Assembly (NCBI GenBank): GCA_003170295.1
Contig: PNAJ01000103.1
Coordinates: 1 to 64,000, forward strand
Length of the DNA stretch: 64,000 nt
Origin: Bryobacterales bacterium
Lineage (GTDB): Bacteria > Acidobacteriota > Terriglobia > Bryobacterales > Bryobacteraceae
Reading direction: 5' to 3'
Of this stretch, positions 28,408 to 37,628 are shown piece by piece. Both the position numbers and the translations under genes were made by a program. Under the pieces are notes generated by a model. That model saw only the letters and a list, made by a program, of their open reading frames with translations, made no database searches and was not told the DNA's origin. The first letter of the stretch is position 1. Every line of letters begins with the position of its first letter.

Positions 28408-28946
28408 TGGAGACGCTCGAGATGGAGGGACGGCCGGCGATAAATCTAGCGTGGAGGCAGAAAATGGCTGCCTTCTGGTCGATCTTGTGGCCAAGCGCGA
28501 CGGCATCGCTTTTAGTGATGTTGGCTATCACCGCAGCTTTTCCCCTTGATCGATTGGATCTTGAGGCGCCCAGGTTCAGGTTTGCCAGCAGTATCCTGTC
28601 TGTCTTCTGTCAAGTTTTTTTCGTGTCACGGCTCGTGCGAAAAAAATACAGCACCTTTCGCGTCGGAGTGTTACGCGATGGGATTTTATCGAGCCCGGCG
28701 CTCTCAAGGAGCGAGAAGGTCCAAGTCGCACTGAGAATAATCTGGCCTCAGGCCGCAGTCATTGCGCTTGAGATCCTGGTTCAGGTCTGGCTTAGTGGCG
28801 GTCCCCATCGGAGCGCGGTTCGGTTGGTCTCGCCGATCTGCTACTTGGCTCGTTTTTTTGTCGTTGGACCATACGCGCTATCGTTCGCACTAAGAGCGGG
28901 CTATCGAGGATTTCGCCTGGAAACCTACGGGCAAAGAGACATCTGA
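28407..28946 (+). CDS. Hypothetical membrane protein
   Basis: Begins at ATG sharing TGATG with the upstream stop; hydrophobic segments; no family recognised. Confidence 0.55.
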   Translation: METLEMEGRPAINLAWRQKMAAFWSILWPSATASLLVMLAITAAFPLDRLDLEAPRFRFASSILSVFCQVFFVSRLVRKKYSTFRVGVLRDGILSSPALSRSEKVQVALRIIWPQAAVIALEILVQVWLSGGPHRSAVRLVSPICYLARFFVVGPYALSFALRAGYRGFRLETYGQRDI

Positions 28947-28992
28947 ATGTCCTCAGTCCTTCGCTGCTTCGTCTTGACCGATCGCCATTTGG

Positions 28993-29217
28993 TCATGCCA
29001 CGGAGAAGACTTTTGTGAACAACTCGGGGATCTCCTCACCGTGGTCGATGCAGTCGGCGGCGACACGCAATGCGAGGGCACGAACGGCGGCAATAGCCGA
29101 ATCGCGAGTCTTGCCGTATGCCATCACTCCCGGCATGGCCTCGATGTCGGCCCACCAACGGCCGTCTTCTTCACGGCCAAGGACGATTGGGATGGACTCT
29201 ACTGTAATCGTCTCCAT
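28993..29217 (-). CDS. HicB-like protein, no HicA identified next to it
   Basis: ITVESIPIVLGREEDGRWWADIEAMPGVMAYGKTRDSAIAAVRALALRVAADCIDHGE. Confidence 0.75.
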   Translation of the reverse strand: METITVESIPIVLGREEDGRWWADIEAMPGVMAYGKTRDSAIAAVRALALRVAADCIDHGEEIPELFTKVFSVA

Positions 29218-29240
29218 CGACCAACAGTTTACTCCGCCCA

Positions 29241-29289
29241 GAGAGCCGCCGCGAAAGGCGGCTGCAGCCAGGATTGGCCGCCCTACAAG
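29241..29289 (+). repeat. Dispersed two-stem palindromic repeat, copy a
   Basis: AGCCGCC-gcgaaa-GGCGGCT followed by GCAGCCAGGATTGGCCGCCCTACAAG. Confidence 0.8.
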
Positions 29290-29337
29290 ACCTCGACTGA
29301 AGTCGACGCTGCAAGCTGAAGCTCGCGCCACCCTGGC

Positions 29338-30999
29338 CTACTCCGCCGCGAGCTTGATTAATTGCTCGGCGTGCTTCAGCGCTTCCGCCGTAACTCTCTC
29401 GCCGGAGAGCATTCGACCGATTTCTTTTGTTCGCTGCGCGGGCGTCAGCTCGACGATCGAGGCCAGGGTGCGGCCTCGCTCTTCGTGCTTTTCGACGTAA
29501 TAGTGATAGTCGGCGAAACCGGCGATTTGCGGCAGGTGCGTCACGCAGAGGACCTGGCTGGAGGTCGACAGTTTTTTCAAACGACGGCCGACGGCTTCGG
29601 CGGCGCTGCCTCCTACTCCCGCGTCGACTTCGTCGAACACCAATGTGCGAGGCGCTCCTTTCGCTGGTCGCGAGGTGCAGGTTTTCAATGCTAACGCCAC
29701 CCTCGATAGTTCCCCGCCTGAGGCGATTCGGTCGAGTGGTTTTGGTTCCTCGCCCGCGTTCGCGGACATCAGGAATTCGACGGAATCGGCGCCGTGTTCG
29801 GACCAGGGCGCGGGGGCGACTCGGATTTCGACGCGGGTGCGCTCCATCGCGAGCGACGCCAGCTCGGTTTCCACGGCTTTAGACAAACGCTTCGCTGCGG
29901 CGGTTCTTGTCGCGGTCAATTTTTTCGCGGCGGCTTCATACGACGCGGCCAATTCCGCGACTTCTTTGCGCAATGTTGCCCGACGATCGCTCGATGTTTC
30001 GACCGCGTTCAATTCGCGGCGGACGTCTTCTAAAAACGCGAGTACTTCGTCGATGGTCGTTCCATATTTGCGCTTCAGTTTTTCTAGCGCGGCCATGCGG
30101 GCTTCGACTTCATCGAGGCGCGCTGGATCGGCTTCGAGCTTCCCGAGATAGTGACGCAACGCGTCGGCGGCTTCTTCCACGGCAAAGACGGCGGGCTTCA
30201 ACGTCGCGGCGATGATGGCGACTCCTTCATCGATACGGGCAAGCTCATCAAGACGTTTCAGGACGACTTGAAGTCGCGCGGTGGCACTCTCTTCGGCGTC
30301 GTACAGAGCCGCATATGCCGCGCTCGCCGACTCTTCTATCTTCACAACATTGCGCAGCACGCGACGTTCGTTTTCTAACTCAGCGTCCTCGCCCGCGCGC
30401 GGCGACACTGTCTCGATTTCGTTGCGCTGAAAGCTCCAGAGATCGGCTAGGCGGAGTTTTTCCTGCGCGGTGCGGTCCAGGTCTGCGAGCTCGGCAGTCG
30501 CGCGGCGCCAACGGTCATACAACGATGCAATCGCATCATCCGATCCGGCGAAGGAATCGAGCATCTCGCGCTGGGCGTCGGATTTGAAAAGCTGCTGCTG
30601 GTCGTGCTGGCCGTGGATATCGCCCAGGTGCGGCGCGAGATCGCGCAGCAAGGCGCCAGTGACGGGACGGTTCGCGACGAACGCTCGCGATTTGCCGTTG
30701 GCTAGAATTTCTCGCTCGATAAGAACCTCGTTCTCCTCGATCTCGATGCCTGCGCCGTCGAGCAATCGCACGAGCGCCGGACTGGAGGACACTTCGAAGA
30801 TGCCGGAAACGCGCGCGCGGTCGGCTCCGGCGCGAATCATGTCCGCCGACGCGCGGCTGCCGAAGAGCAAGCCCAGCGCATCGACGACAATCGACTTGCC
30901 GCTGCCGGTTTCTCCGGTGAGCAGATTCAGGCCGCGGTGGAATCGGACGCGGACGCGCTCAATCACAGCGTAGTTTTCGACGGCAAGCTCGGCGATCAC
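29338..30999 (-). CDS. recN: DNA repair protein RecN
   Basis: MIAELAVENYAVIERVRVRFHRGLNLLTGETGSGKSIVVDALGLLFG, DIHGQHDQQQLF, DEVDAGVGGSAAEAVGRRL, VTHLPQIAGFADYHYYVEK. Confidence 0.97.
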   Translation of the reverse strand: MIAELAVENYAVIERVRVRFHRGLNLLTGETGSGKSIVVDALGLLFGSRASADMIRAGADRARVSGIFEVSSSPALVRLLDGAGIEIEENEVLIEREILANGKSRAFVANRPVTGALLRDLAPHLGDIHGQHDQQQLFKSDAQREMLDSFAGSDDAIASLYDRWRRATAELADLDRTAQEKLRLADLWSFQRNEIETVSPRAGEDAELENERRVLRNVVKIEESASAAYAALYDAEESATARLQVVLKRLDELARIDEGVAIIAATLKPAVFAVEEAADALRHYLGKLEADPARLDEVEARMAALEKLKRKYGTTIDEVLAFLEDVRRELNAVETSSDRRATLRKEVAELAASYEAAAKKLTATRTAAAKRLSKAVETELASLAMERTRVEIRVAPAPWSEHGADSVEFLMSANAGEEPKPLDRIASGGELSRVALALKTCTSRPAKGAPRTLVFDEVDAGVGGSAAEAVGRRLKKLSTSSQVLCVTHLPQIAGFADYHYYVEKHEERGRTLASIVELTPAQRTKEIGRMLSGERVTAEALKHAEQLIKLAAE

Positions 31000-31033
31000 G
31001 CGAGGGGCACTCGATCAGATTATAGCCAAGGAA

Positions 31034-31051
31034 CACAGACTGAAGTCTGTG
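31034..31051. repeat. Hairpin CACAGACT-GA-AGTCTGTG in recN/tolQ intergenic region
   Basis: 8-bp perfect stem, 2-nt loop, followed by CCAC. Confidence 0.75.
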
Positions 31052-31115
31052 CCACCTGCCAAAACATTTCTTTTCTCTTCTGTTTGATAGCCCTTTTCCT
31101 CTACAATGAAATTGG

Positions 31116-31793
31116 GTGCAAACTCTCTTTCTGGAAGTCAACTTCTGGGAGCTGGTGAAGAACTCCGGGACAGTGACCTTGGCGGTGCTGGGAACCCTGG
31201 TGATTTTTTCGCTTTCTTCCTGGACCATTATTTTCTCGAAGTGGAGCGCGTTCCGGCGGGCGGGCAACGCGAATCTGCGATTCCTGCGCGCGTTCCGCAA
31301 GTCGACGCGCCTGGATGCGGTGGCCGCGGCCTCGGAACAATTTCGCGCCGCGCCGCTGGTGGTGGTTTTCGATTTCGGATACAGCGAGGTGTGCCGGCAA
31401 ATGGCGGCTCGAGGGTCGATCAACAACAAATCCGCCTTGGAGCGCACGCTGCAAATCGGGATGAGCGAAGAGGTCAGCCGCCTGGAGCAGAACATGAACT
31501 GGCTGGCGACCACTGCGACAGTTTCTCCATTTATCGGCCTGTTCGGCACGGTGGTGGGCATTATCGACGCATTTCAACAATTGGCGCTATCGGGCTCGAC
31601 CAGCATGCGGACGGTGGCGCCGGGCATCGCGGCCGCGCTGATCACGACGGGCGTGGGCCTGTTCGCGGCGATTCCAGCGGCGGTGTTTTACAACTTCTTC
31701 GGAAACGCGGTGAAGGAGATGGGCGCGCGGATGGAAGATTTTGCGCTCGAATTTCTGAACATGACGGAAAGGAATTTCGAGGAACCGAAATAA
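31116..31793 (+). CDS. tolQ: MotA/TolQ/ExbB proton channel protein
   Basis: NMNWLATTATVSPFIGLFGTVVGIIDAFQQLALSGSTSMRTVAPGIAAALITTGVGLFAAIPAAVFYNFF; head of tol-pal cluster. Confidence 0.92.
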   Translation: MQTLFLEVNFWELVKNSGTVTLAVLGTLVIFSLSSWTIIFSKWSAFRRAGNANLRFLRAFRKSTRLDAVAAASEQFRAAPLVVVFDFGYSEVCRQMAARGSINNKSALERTLQIGMSEEVSRLEQNMNWLATTATVSPFIGLFGTVVGIIDAFQQLALSGSTSMRTVAPGIAAALITTGVGLFAAIPAAVFYNFFGNAVKEMGARMEDFALEFLNMTERNFEEPK

Positions 31794-31802
31794 TATAGGT
31801 AT

Positions 31803-32252
31803 ATGGCATTCTCCACGGGTGGATCGAGTGGCGGATTTCGAGGACGGCGCCGCGTTGGCGGGTCGAACGGAGTGCTCTCCGAAATGAACGTCGTTCCGCT
31901 GGTGGACGTGGTGCTGGTGCTGCTGATCATCTTTATGCTGACCGCGCACGTGATGGATTACGGCCTGGAAGTGGACGTGCCGAAGGTCATAATCACCAAG
32001 GAAAACAACGACGTGCTTCCGGTGGTGACCATTACGCGCGACCAGACTCTGCACCTGAACGAGAAAAAGGTAAACATTCACGAGCTGCCGGCGCGGCTGG
32101 AGCAGCAGTTCAAGGGACAGAAGATCGTATACGTGGCTGCCGACGCGTCGATCCGCTGGGAACTGCTGGCGCAGGTGATGGCGGAACTATCGTCGGCGCA
32201 GCTCCAAATGCGCATGGTGACTAAGCCCCTAGAAGGGGGCAGAGGGCAATGA
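31803..32252 (+). CDS. tolR: ExbD/TolR family protein
   Basis: LSEMNVVPLVDVVLVLLIIFMLTAHVMDYGLEVDVPK. Confidence 0.92.
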   Translation: MAFSTGGSSGGFRGRRRVGGSNGVLSEMNVVPLVDVVLVLLIIFMLTAHVMDYGLEVDVPKVIITKENNDVLPVVTITRDQTLHLNEKKVNIHELPARLEQQFKGQKIVYVAADASIRWELLAQVMAELSSAQLQMRMVTKPLEGGRGQ

Positions 32253-33019
32253 CCGCCGGTGTCCTTCTCCGTCCCGACCCGAAGGGGCTGCCGTTTGCTT
32301 TTGCGATCCTGCTGCATGGGTCGCTCATCGGGGCGTTTGTGGTTTTAAATTGGATCAATGCGAACGGGCCGAAGTTTGGCGATCCGAACGCGGGGGGCGC
32401 GAGCGTGGGCGTCGAAGCGGTGGATAAGATTCCGCTGCCGCAATCGGGGCGGCAGAATCCACTGGCTAGCCAGTCGGAATCGGAAGCGCCGCAGGAGCGT
32501 TCGAAGCCGCTCGATCAAGAGAAAAAAGAAGTCGTGCCTCCCGATGCGATCAAGTTGAATCTCAAGAAGGAGAAAAAGACTCCGGCGAAGGTAGCGGCCG
32601 CGAAGCAGCGGTTTCGGCCTATTGAGGAGCTCGAAAAGAATCAGTTATACAGCAAGACGCCGCAGACCATGTCGAGCACTCTGTTCAGCCAGATGCCTGG
32701 ATCCGGACGCGTGGGGACGGGCGCGAACACGACGCTCGGGACCCAGTTCGCCGGGTACGCGCAGCAAATCCAAGAACTGATCGCGAGGAATTGGCGCACC
32801 GGCGACGTGACGGCGCAGGCGGCGCCGCCGGTGATCGCGACGTTCGATTTGATGAAGGACGGGAGCATTCGCAATCTGGCGATCCTCCAAGGAAGCGGCA
32901 TTGGATCGCTGGACTTTTCAGTGCGGAGAGCAATTGAGGGCGTGACGTTTCCGCCCATTCCTCCAGGTTTCGATCGCAGCTATGCGAAGTGCGAGTTTAC
33001 ATTTGAGCTGAAAAAATGA
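32249..33019 (+). CDS. TonB/TolA-like periplasmic bridging protein
   Basis: One N-terminal TM, charged linker, C-terminal TonB-like GSIRNLAILQGSGIGSLDFSVRRAIEGVTFPPIPPGFDRSYAKCEFTFELKK; position between tolR and tolB. Confidence 0.85.
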   Translation: MTAGVLLRPDPKGLPFAFAILLHGSLIGAFVVLNWINANGPKFGDPNAGGASVGVEAVDKIPLPQSGRQNPLASQSESEAPQERSKPLDQEKKEVVPPDAIKLNLKKEKKTPAKVAAAKQRFRPIEELEKNQLYSKTPQTMSSTLFSQMPGSGRVGTGANTTLGTQFAGYAQQIQELIARNWRTGDVTAQAAPPVIATFDLMKDGSIRNLAILQGSGIGSLDFSVRRAIEGVTFPPIPPGFDRSYAKCEFTFELKK

Positions 33020-34407
33020 AGATTACACTAATTCTTGCATCGTTGGGCGCGCTGGCCGCTAGCGCGATTTTTCTGGAAGCTCAAGAGCAGATCGGCGGGA
33101 CGATCATCGGAAGCAAGCAAAAATCGAAGATCGCCGTGATCGATTTCCGAGGCGTCGGGGACGCGCAGAAACTCATGGCGACTTTCAACACGACGCTCTG
33201 GGATGAATTGAATGGGTCGGGCGTGCTGGACATGGTCGGCAAGACGTTTTACCCGCTCGAAGTTCCGCAGCAGCCGCAGGATTTCAAGCCTCCTACGACG
33301 GCTGCGCCGTTGCTTCGCGGCGGTCAGCCCCGGATAGAGAAACATGGCCCCTGGCTGACCGACTGGTCGGGTCCGCCGACGAATGCGAACTATCTCGCGT
33401 TCGGATACACGGCGGTGCAGGACGGGCGGTTGTTGCTGCGCGGGTTCCTGTTCAATGTCGGCCAGCCGGATGTGAACAGTGCGGACCTGATCCACAAGTT
33501 ATACTTCGGCCCGTTGGACGATGATGGTGCTAAAAAAGTAGCACGGGAATTCGCGGCGGACATCCTGCAGCAGTTCGGGGTAAAGAGCCTGTCGGGCACG
33601 AAAATCTACTTTGTTTCGGACCGGACGGGCAACAAAGAAATCTGGTCGATGGATTATGACGGGTCCAATCAGAAGCCAATGACCAGTTATAAGACCATCT
33701 CCAAACAGCCGGCTGTTTCCCTTGACGGAAAAATGTTCGCGTTCCAGACGCTGGTCAAATCGGGCTGGCAAATTATGGTGCACTCGGCTGATTCCGGCCG
33801 CAAACTCCCCTTTTACAACTTTGCGACCTCGACCATCGAGACGCCGGAGTTTACGCCCGACGGAAAGCACATGCTGTTTGCCGGCACCGTCGATGGCTGG
33901 CTGCAGATCTGCATGACGGATTTGAACGGAGGGAACCTCACCCGCCTGTCGCACGTGCATGCCTCGGAGGTTTCGCCGAAGGTCAATCCGAAAACTGGAC
34001 GCGACGTGCTCTTTATCTCCGGCCGCAGCGGGATCGAACAGATGTGGCACATGAGTATCGACGGAGCGGATGTCGAGATGGTCACTAATGGCGAGGGCTA
34101 TGTCGCAAATCCAGCATGGAACCCGAATGGACAATTCATCGCATTTGCCTGGACACGCGGGTTCGAGCCGGGCGCATATAACATCTTTATCATGGAACTT
34201 GCCACTCGAAAGACAAATCAACTGACTTCGAACTCGGGTAAAAATGAAAATCCGTGGTGGGCTCCCGATGGCGTGCATCTGGTGTTTCAATCGACCCACG
34301 GACGGTCGACGCAGATTTACACCATGCTCGCTGACGGCAAGCATCAGCAGCAATTGACCACGCAGGGGAATAATACACAGCCGGTGTGGGCGAACGGGAT
34401 AAACTAA
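33016..34407 (+). CDS. tolB: Tol-Pal system beta-propeller protein TolB
   Basis: IYFVSDRTGNKEIWSMDYDGSNQKPMTSYKTISKQPAVSLDGKMFAF; repeated WD40-like PD40 blocks. Confidence 0.93.
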   Translation: MKITLILASLGALAASAIFLEAQEQIGGTIIGSKQKSKIAVIDFRGVGDAQKLMATFNTTLWDELNGSGVLDMVGKTFYPLEVPQQPQDFKPPTTAAPLLRGGQPRIEKHGPWLTDWSGPPTNANYLAFGYTAVQDGRLLLRGFLFNVGQPDVNSADLIHKLYFGPLDDDGAKKVAREFAADILQQFGVKSLSGTKIYFVSDRTGNKEIWSMDYDGSNQKPMTSYKTISKQPAVSLDGKMFAFQTLVKSGWQIMVHSADSGRKLPFYNFATSTIETPEFTPDGKHMLFAGTVDGWLQICMTDLNGGNLTRLSHVHASEVSPKVNPKTGRDVLFISGRSGIEQMWHMSIDGADVEMVTNGEGYVANPAWNPNGQFIAFAWTRGFEPGAYNIFIMELATRKTNQLTSNSGKNENPWWAPDGVHLVFQSTHGRSTQIYTMLADGKHQQQLTTQGNNTQPVWANGIN

Positions 34408-34423
34408 GAAGATAAGGGAAGGG

Positions 34424-35227
34424 ATGACAATGCGTAATCTTTCGAGAACACTCGGCACTGCGGTGTTCGCGGCGGCTTTGATGATATCGGCCGCGGGATG
34501 TGGGAAGAAGAAAGTGGCGACGACAACCCCGCCTCCGCCGACCGCGGCGCCGAGCGGGCCGACCGAGCCTGCACCGGCCGCGCCTTTGGCGGTGCGCATT
34601 AACAGCTTCACAGGCGAACCAGCTTCGATCGAGCGTGGGCAAGCGGCGACGCTGCGCTGGTCCGTGGGCAATTCGACGGATATTTCGATCGATCAGGGCC
34701 TCGGCGCGGTGGCAGCCAACGGCAGCCGCCAGGTGTTTCCCAGCCAGACCACCACTTACACATTGACGGCGAAGGGCGGCAATCAGGATACGCGATCGGT
34801 AACGATCGAGGTGTCGTCGAGCGTGCCTCCTCCGCCTGTTCGCACGACGGGCGCTAGAATCTCCGGTGCGGAGATGTTGGGACGGGAAGCACAGGACGTC
34901 TACTTCGACTACGACAAGAACGATATTCGCGCCGACAGCCGCGATACGCTTACCAGAGATGCGGATCTGATCAAGCGCATTTTGGCCGGCGATCCGGGCT
35001 TTACGATCGTCGTCGAAGGTCACTGCGATGAGCGCGGATCGGAAGAGTACAACCTGGCGCTGGGCGATCGCCGCGCGCTGGCGGTGAAGGAATTCTTAGT
35101 GCAGCTTGGCGTGCCGGACGATCGTTTAAAGACGATCAGCTTCGGCAAGGAGCGGCCGATTTGCACCGATCAAAACGAAGCCTGCTATCAAAGGAACCGG
35201 CGCGGCCATCTAGCGCCCGCGCAGTAA
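34424..35227 (+). CDS. pal: Peptidoglycan-associated lipoprotein Pal (OmpA-like)
   Basis: Lipobox-like ISAAGCGKKK; VYFDYDKNDIRADSRDTLTRDADLIKRIL, VEGHCDERGSEEYNLALGDRRALAVKEFL. Confidence 0.93.
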   Translation: MTMRNLSRTLGTAVFAAALMISAAGCGKKKVATTTPPPPTAAPSGPTEPAPAAPLAVRINSFTGEPASIERGQAATLRWSVGNSTDISIDQGLGAVAANGSRQVFPSQTTTYTLTAKGGNQDTRSVTIEVSSSVPPPPVRTTGARISGAEMLGREAQDVYFDYDKNDIRADSRDTLTRDADLIKRILAGDPGFTIVVEGHCDERGSEEYNLALGDRRALAVKEFLVQLGVPDDRLKTISFGKERPICTDQNEACYQRNRRGHLAPAQ

Positions 35228-35247
35228 CAAACTCCCGAGGAGGGTGC

Positions 35248-36159
35248 ATGAACGCTTCACGATTACTTCTGCTCTCGATAGCTCTTTCGCCCGCGATAGT
35301 GCTGGGCCAAAAGAAGGAGGATATCCTCTCCATTCAGCGCGACGTTGCGACCCTCGACGAACACGTGAAGCAGCTTCAAAAGGCGCTTGACGACAAGATG
35401 GGCACGCTGACTGCCCTGGTCCAGCAGTCGATCGACGCGTCGGCCAAGACTGCGTCGGCGCTGACGGCGATGCAGCATAGCGTCGATCAGAAGATGGCGG
35501 AGCAGCAGGCGAAGCTTGTGACGCCGGTCGCGACGCTAGGCACGAAGGTCGACGAGATGTCGGGCGATTTTCGCTCCGTTCGCGAAAATGTGGCCGAGTT
35601 GGTGAGGCACATGAACGATCTGGACGCGAAGGTCACCGATATTTCGAGCGCCGTTCGGACGTTGGCTGCGGCACAGGTCGCGAAGCCTCCGGACCCATCA
35701 CCGGGCCAGGCAGGGACCGCGCAGCAGGCGACCGATGGTCCGCCGGCGGGCATGTCGGCCGAGCTATCCTATACGGCCGCCCTGAGCGACTACAACGGGA
35801 AGAAAGACAATCTCGCCATCGACGAGTTTGTGCAGTACTTGAAGTATTTTCCGCAAAGCGCAAACGCGCCCAACGCGCAGTATTACATCGGGCAGATTTA
35901 CTACCGCAGCGAGGACTGGGAAAACGCCGCAAAAGGTTTCGATTTAGTGCTGGAGAAGTATCCTAAGAATCCAAAGACGGCCGATGCGCAGTACATGAAG
36001 GCTTGCGCGCTGATGAATGCCAAGCACAAGACCGCCGCCGCCCAGGAATTCAAAAACTTTATCGCGGCCTATCCCGAGAATGCCCACGTGAAGGAAGCTC
36101 ACGCGCATCTGCGCCAACTGGGCATGGAAGGTCCAGCGGCAACCCGGCGAAAGAACTAA
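35248..36159 (+). CDS. cpoB: Tol-Pal associated TPR protein (YbgF/CpoB)
   Basis: Coiled coil plus TPRs (AALSDYNGKKDNLAIDEFVQYLKYFPQSANAPNAQYYIGQIYY); position after pal. Confidence 0.9.
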   Translation: MNASRLLLLSIALSPAIVLGQKKEDILSIQRDVATLDEHVKQLQKALDDKMGTLTALVQQSIDASAKTASALTAMQHSVDQKMAEQQAKLVTPVATLGTKVDEMSGDFRSVRENVAELVRHMNDLDAKVTDISSAVRTLAAAQVAKPPDPSPGQAGTAQQATDGPPAGMSAELSYTAALSDYNGKKDNLAIDEFVQYLKYFPQSANAPNAQYYIGQIYYRSEDWENAAKGFDLVLEKYPKNPKTADAQYMKACALMNAKHKTAAAQEFKNFIAAYPENAHVKEAHAHLRQLGMEGPAATRRKN

Positions 36160-36161
36160 AT

Positions 36162-36875
36162 ATGGCGGCTCCGGCCGAGCCACGACTTTCCTACGAAGAT
36201 GTCGCCCGGATGATCGAGCATCCGGTGCTGCGGCCGGAGCTCTCTGAAGAAGAAGTTCGAACTGGCTGCGAAATCGCGCGTCACTATCGCATCGCCGCGG
36301 TGACTGTGCGAGCTTCGGATGCCGATCTGGCCGTGGAATGGATGCGATCGAGCGGCGTCGCCGTCGCAAGCGTGGTCAGCTATCCGCATGGGTCGTCGAC
36401 TACCTCGGTGAAGCTCTACGAAACTCGCGACCTGCTGCGGCGCGGCGTCACGGAAGTCGACACCGTGATCAATCTGGGAAAGATGATCTCGCGCCAGTTT
36501 CAATACGTGGAAACAGAACTACAACAGATGGCTGCGGCGTGTCATGAGGGCGGCGCGATTCTGAAGGTTGCATTTGAAAACGGATATCTGACCGAGGATC
36601 TGAAGACCATCGCGTGCAAAATCGTCAAGCGTGCGGGAGCGCATTACGCGCGGACATCGACGCCGTTTGGGCCTCCGCCGTACTCGCTCGCCCACATTAC
36701 TAAAGACGTTACATTAATGAAGCGACTCCTCGGCGACAGTGTAAAAATTAAGGCGAGCGGCGGAGTGCGAACCATCGCCGACGTGTTGGCGTTGCGCGAG
36801 GCCGGATGCGCGCGCGTCGGCACCATCGCCACTGTGGCGATTCTCGAAGCTTGGAAGGCGCAAATTAAGCCGTAG
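36162..36875 (+). CDS. deoC: Deoxyribose-phosphate aldolase
   Basis: EVDTVINLGKMISRQFQYVETELQQMAAACHEGGAILKVAFENGYLTEDLK, VKIKASGGVRTIADVLALREAGCARVG. Confidence 0.93.
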   Translation: MAAPAEPRLSYEDVARMIEHPVLRPELSEEEVRTGCEIARHYRIAAVTVRASDADLAVEWMRSSGVAVASVVSYPHGSSTTSVKLYETRDLLRRGVTEVDTVINLGKMISRQFQYVETELQQMAAACHEGGAILKVAFENGYLTEDLKTIACKIVKRAGAHYARTSTPFGPPPYSLAHITKDVTLMKRLLGDSVKIKASGGVRTIADVLALREAGCARVGTIATVAILEAWKAQIKP

Positions 36876-37440
36876 TCGCCGCGGTTCCCGCGAGCCCTAG
36901 TTCCGCGGCGCGCGCCTGCATCGCCTGGATGCAGAACTCGATGTGCTGGTCGAGATCGACGCCCATTTCCGCGGCTCCGTTCAGGATATCGTCGCGATTC
37001 ACGGCACGGGCAAACGCTTTGTCCTTGAGTTTCTTCCGCACCGATTTTGTCTCGACCTCCTGAATACTGCGGCCCGGTTTCACATAAGCGCAGGCAGTCA
37101 GAAATCCGGCCAACTCATCGCAGGCGAACAGCGTCTTTTCAAGCGGAGAGACGCGAGGGACGCCGGTAAAATCCGCGTGCGAAAGAATAGCCCGCCGAAT
37201 CTCCTCGCTCACTCCACGCTCGGCAAGAATCGGCTCGCCTTTGGTCGGATGGTCGGGCAAATTGGGATGAATTTCCCAATCGAAATCGTGGAGCAGCGCC
37301 GCGACCGCCCACGTTTCTTCGTCCCCGCTCAACTTGCGCGCATACGCGGCAACACAGGCTTCGACCGCCAGCATATGCTTGCGCAGGCTCTCCGATTTCA
37401 CGAATTCGCACACAATTTCCCATGCTTGTTGGCGGTCCAT
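36865..37440 (-). CDS. HD-domain (HDIG-type) hydrolase
   Basis: MDRQQAWEIVCEFVKSESLRKHMLAVEACVAAYARKLSGDEETWAVAALLHDFDWEIHPN. Confidence 0.9.
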   Translation of the reverse strand: MDRQQAWEIVCEFVKSESLRKHMLAVEACVAAYARKLSGDEETWAVAALLHDFDWEIHPNLPDHPTKGEPILAERGVSEEIRRAILSHADFTGVPRVSPLEKTLFACDELAGFLTACAYVKPGRSIQEVETKSVRKKLKDKAFARAVNRDDILNGAAEMGVDLDQHIEFCIQAMQARAAELGLAGTAATTA

Positions 37441-37478
37441 AAACACAGTGTATGTTAAACTAAGTTTGTAGTTAGCGT

Positions 37479-37554
37479 GGGCCTGTGGCGCAGTTGGGAG
37501 CGCGCTTCCATGGCATGGAAGAGGTCGACGGTTCGAACCCGTCCAGGTCCACCA
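37479..37554 (+). tRNA. tRNA-Ala (anticodon GGC)
   Basis: Cloverleaf readable: acceptor GGGCCTG/CAGGTCC, anticodon arm CTTCC-atGGCat-GGAAG, T-arm with GTTCGAA, encoded CCA. Confidence 0.95.
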
Positions 37555-37571
37555 AGAGCTTCTCCGCACCA

Positions 37572-37605
37572 CCGGCCAGAGCCGCCAATTTCGCGATCTG
37601 GCCGG
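37572..37605 (+). terminator. Hairpin 18 nt downstream of tRNA-Ala
   Basis: CCGGCCAGA-[16 nt]-TCTGGCCGG perfect 9-bp stem; no clear T-tract, so termination is uncertain. Confidence 0.45.
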
Positions 37606-37628
37606 CCGTCATTAGATGGAACAGTGGG

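Noticed and set aside
28993-29217. HicB-like gene as a toxin-antitoxin system
   Set aside because: No HicA-like ORF is next to it and the adjoining sequence is a repeat; lone HicB-like proteins are common, so no TA system is claimed.
33499-34671. 390-aa ORF antisense to tolB and pal
   Set aside because: Shadow ORF caused by high GC and coding bias of the sense genes; no family motifs and no regular start context.
37441-37572. N-terminal extension WTWTGSNRRPLPCHGSALPTAPQAH of the HD-domain ORF
   Set aside because: It is antisense translation of the tRNA-Ala gene, a frequent annotation artefact; the real start is at 37440.
37581-37596. GCCGCCAATTTCGCG after tRNA-Ala as a fourth copy of the two-stem repeat
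   Set aside because: Shares only a short GCCGCCAAT string and lacks the AGCCGCC/GGCGGCT stem.
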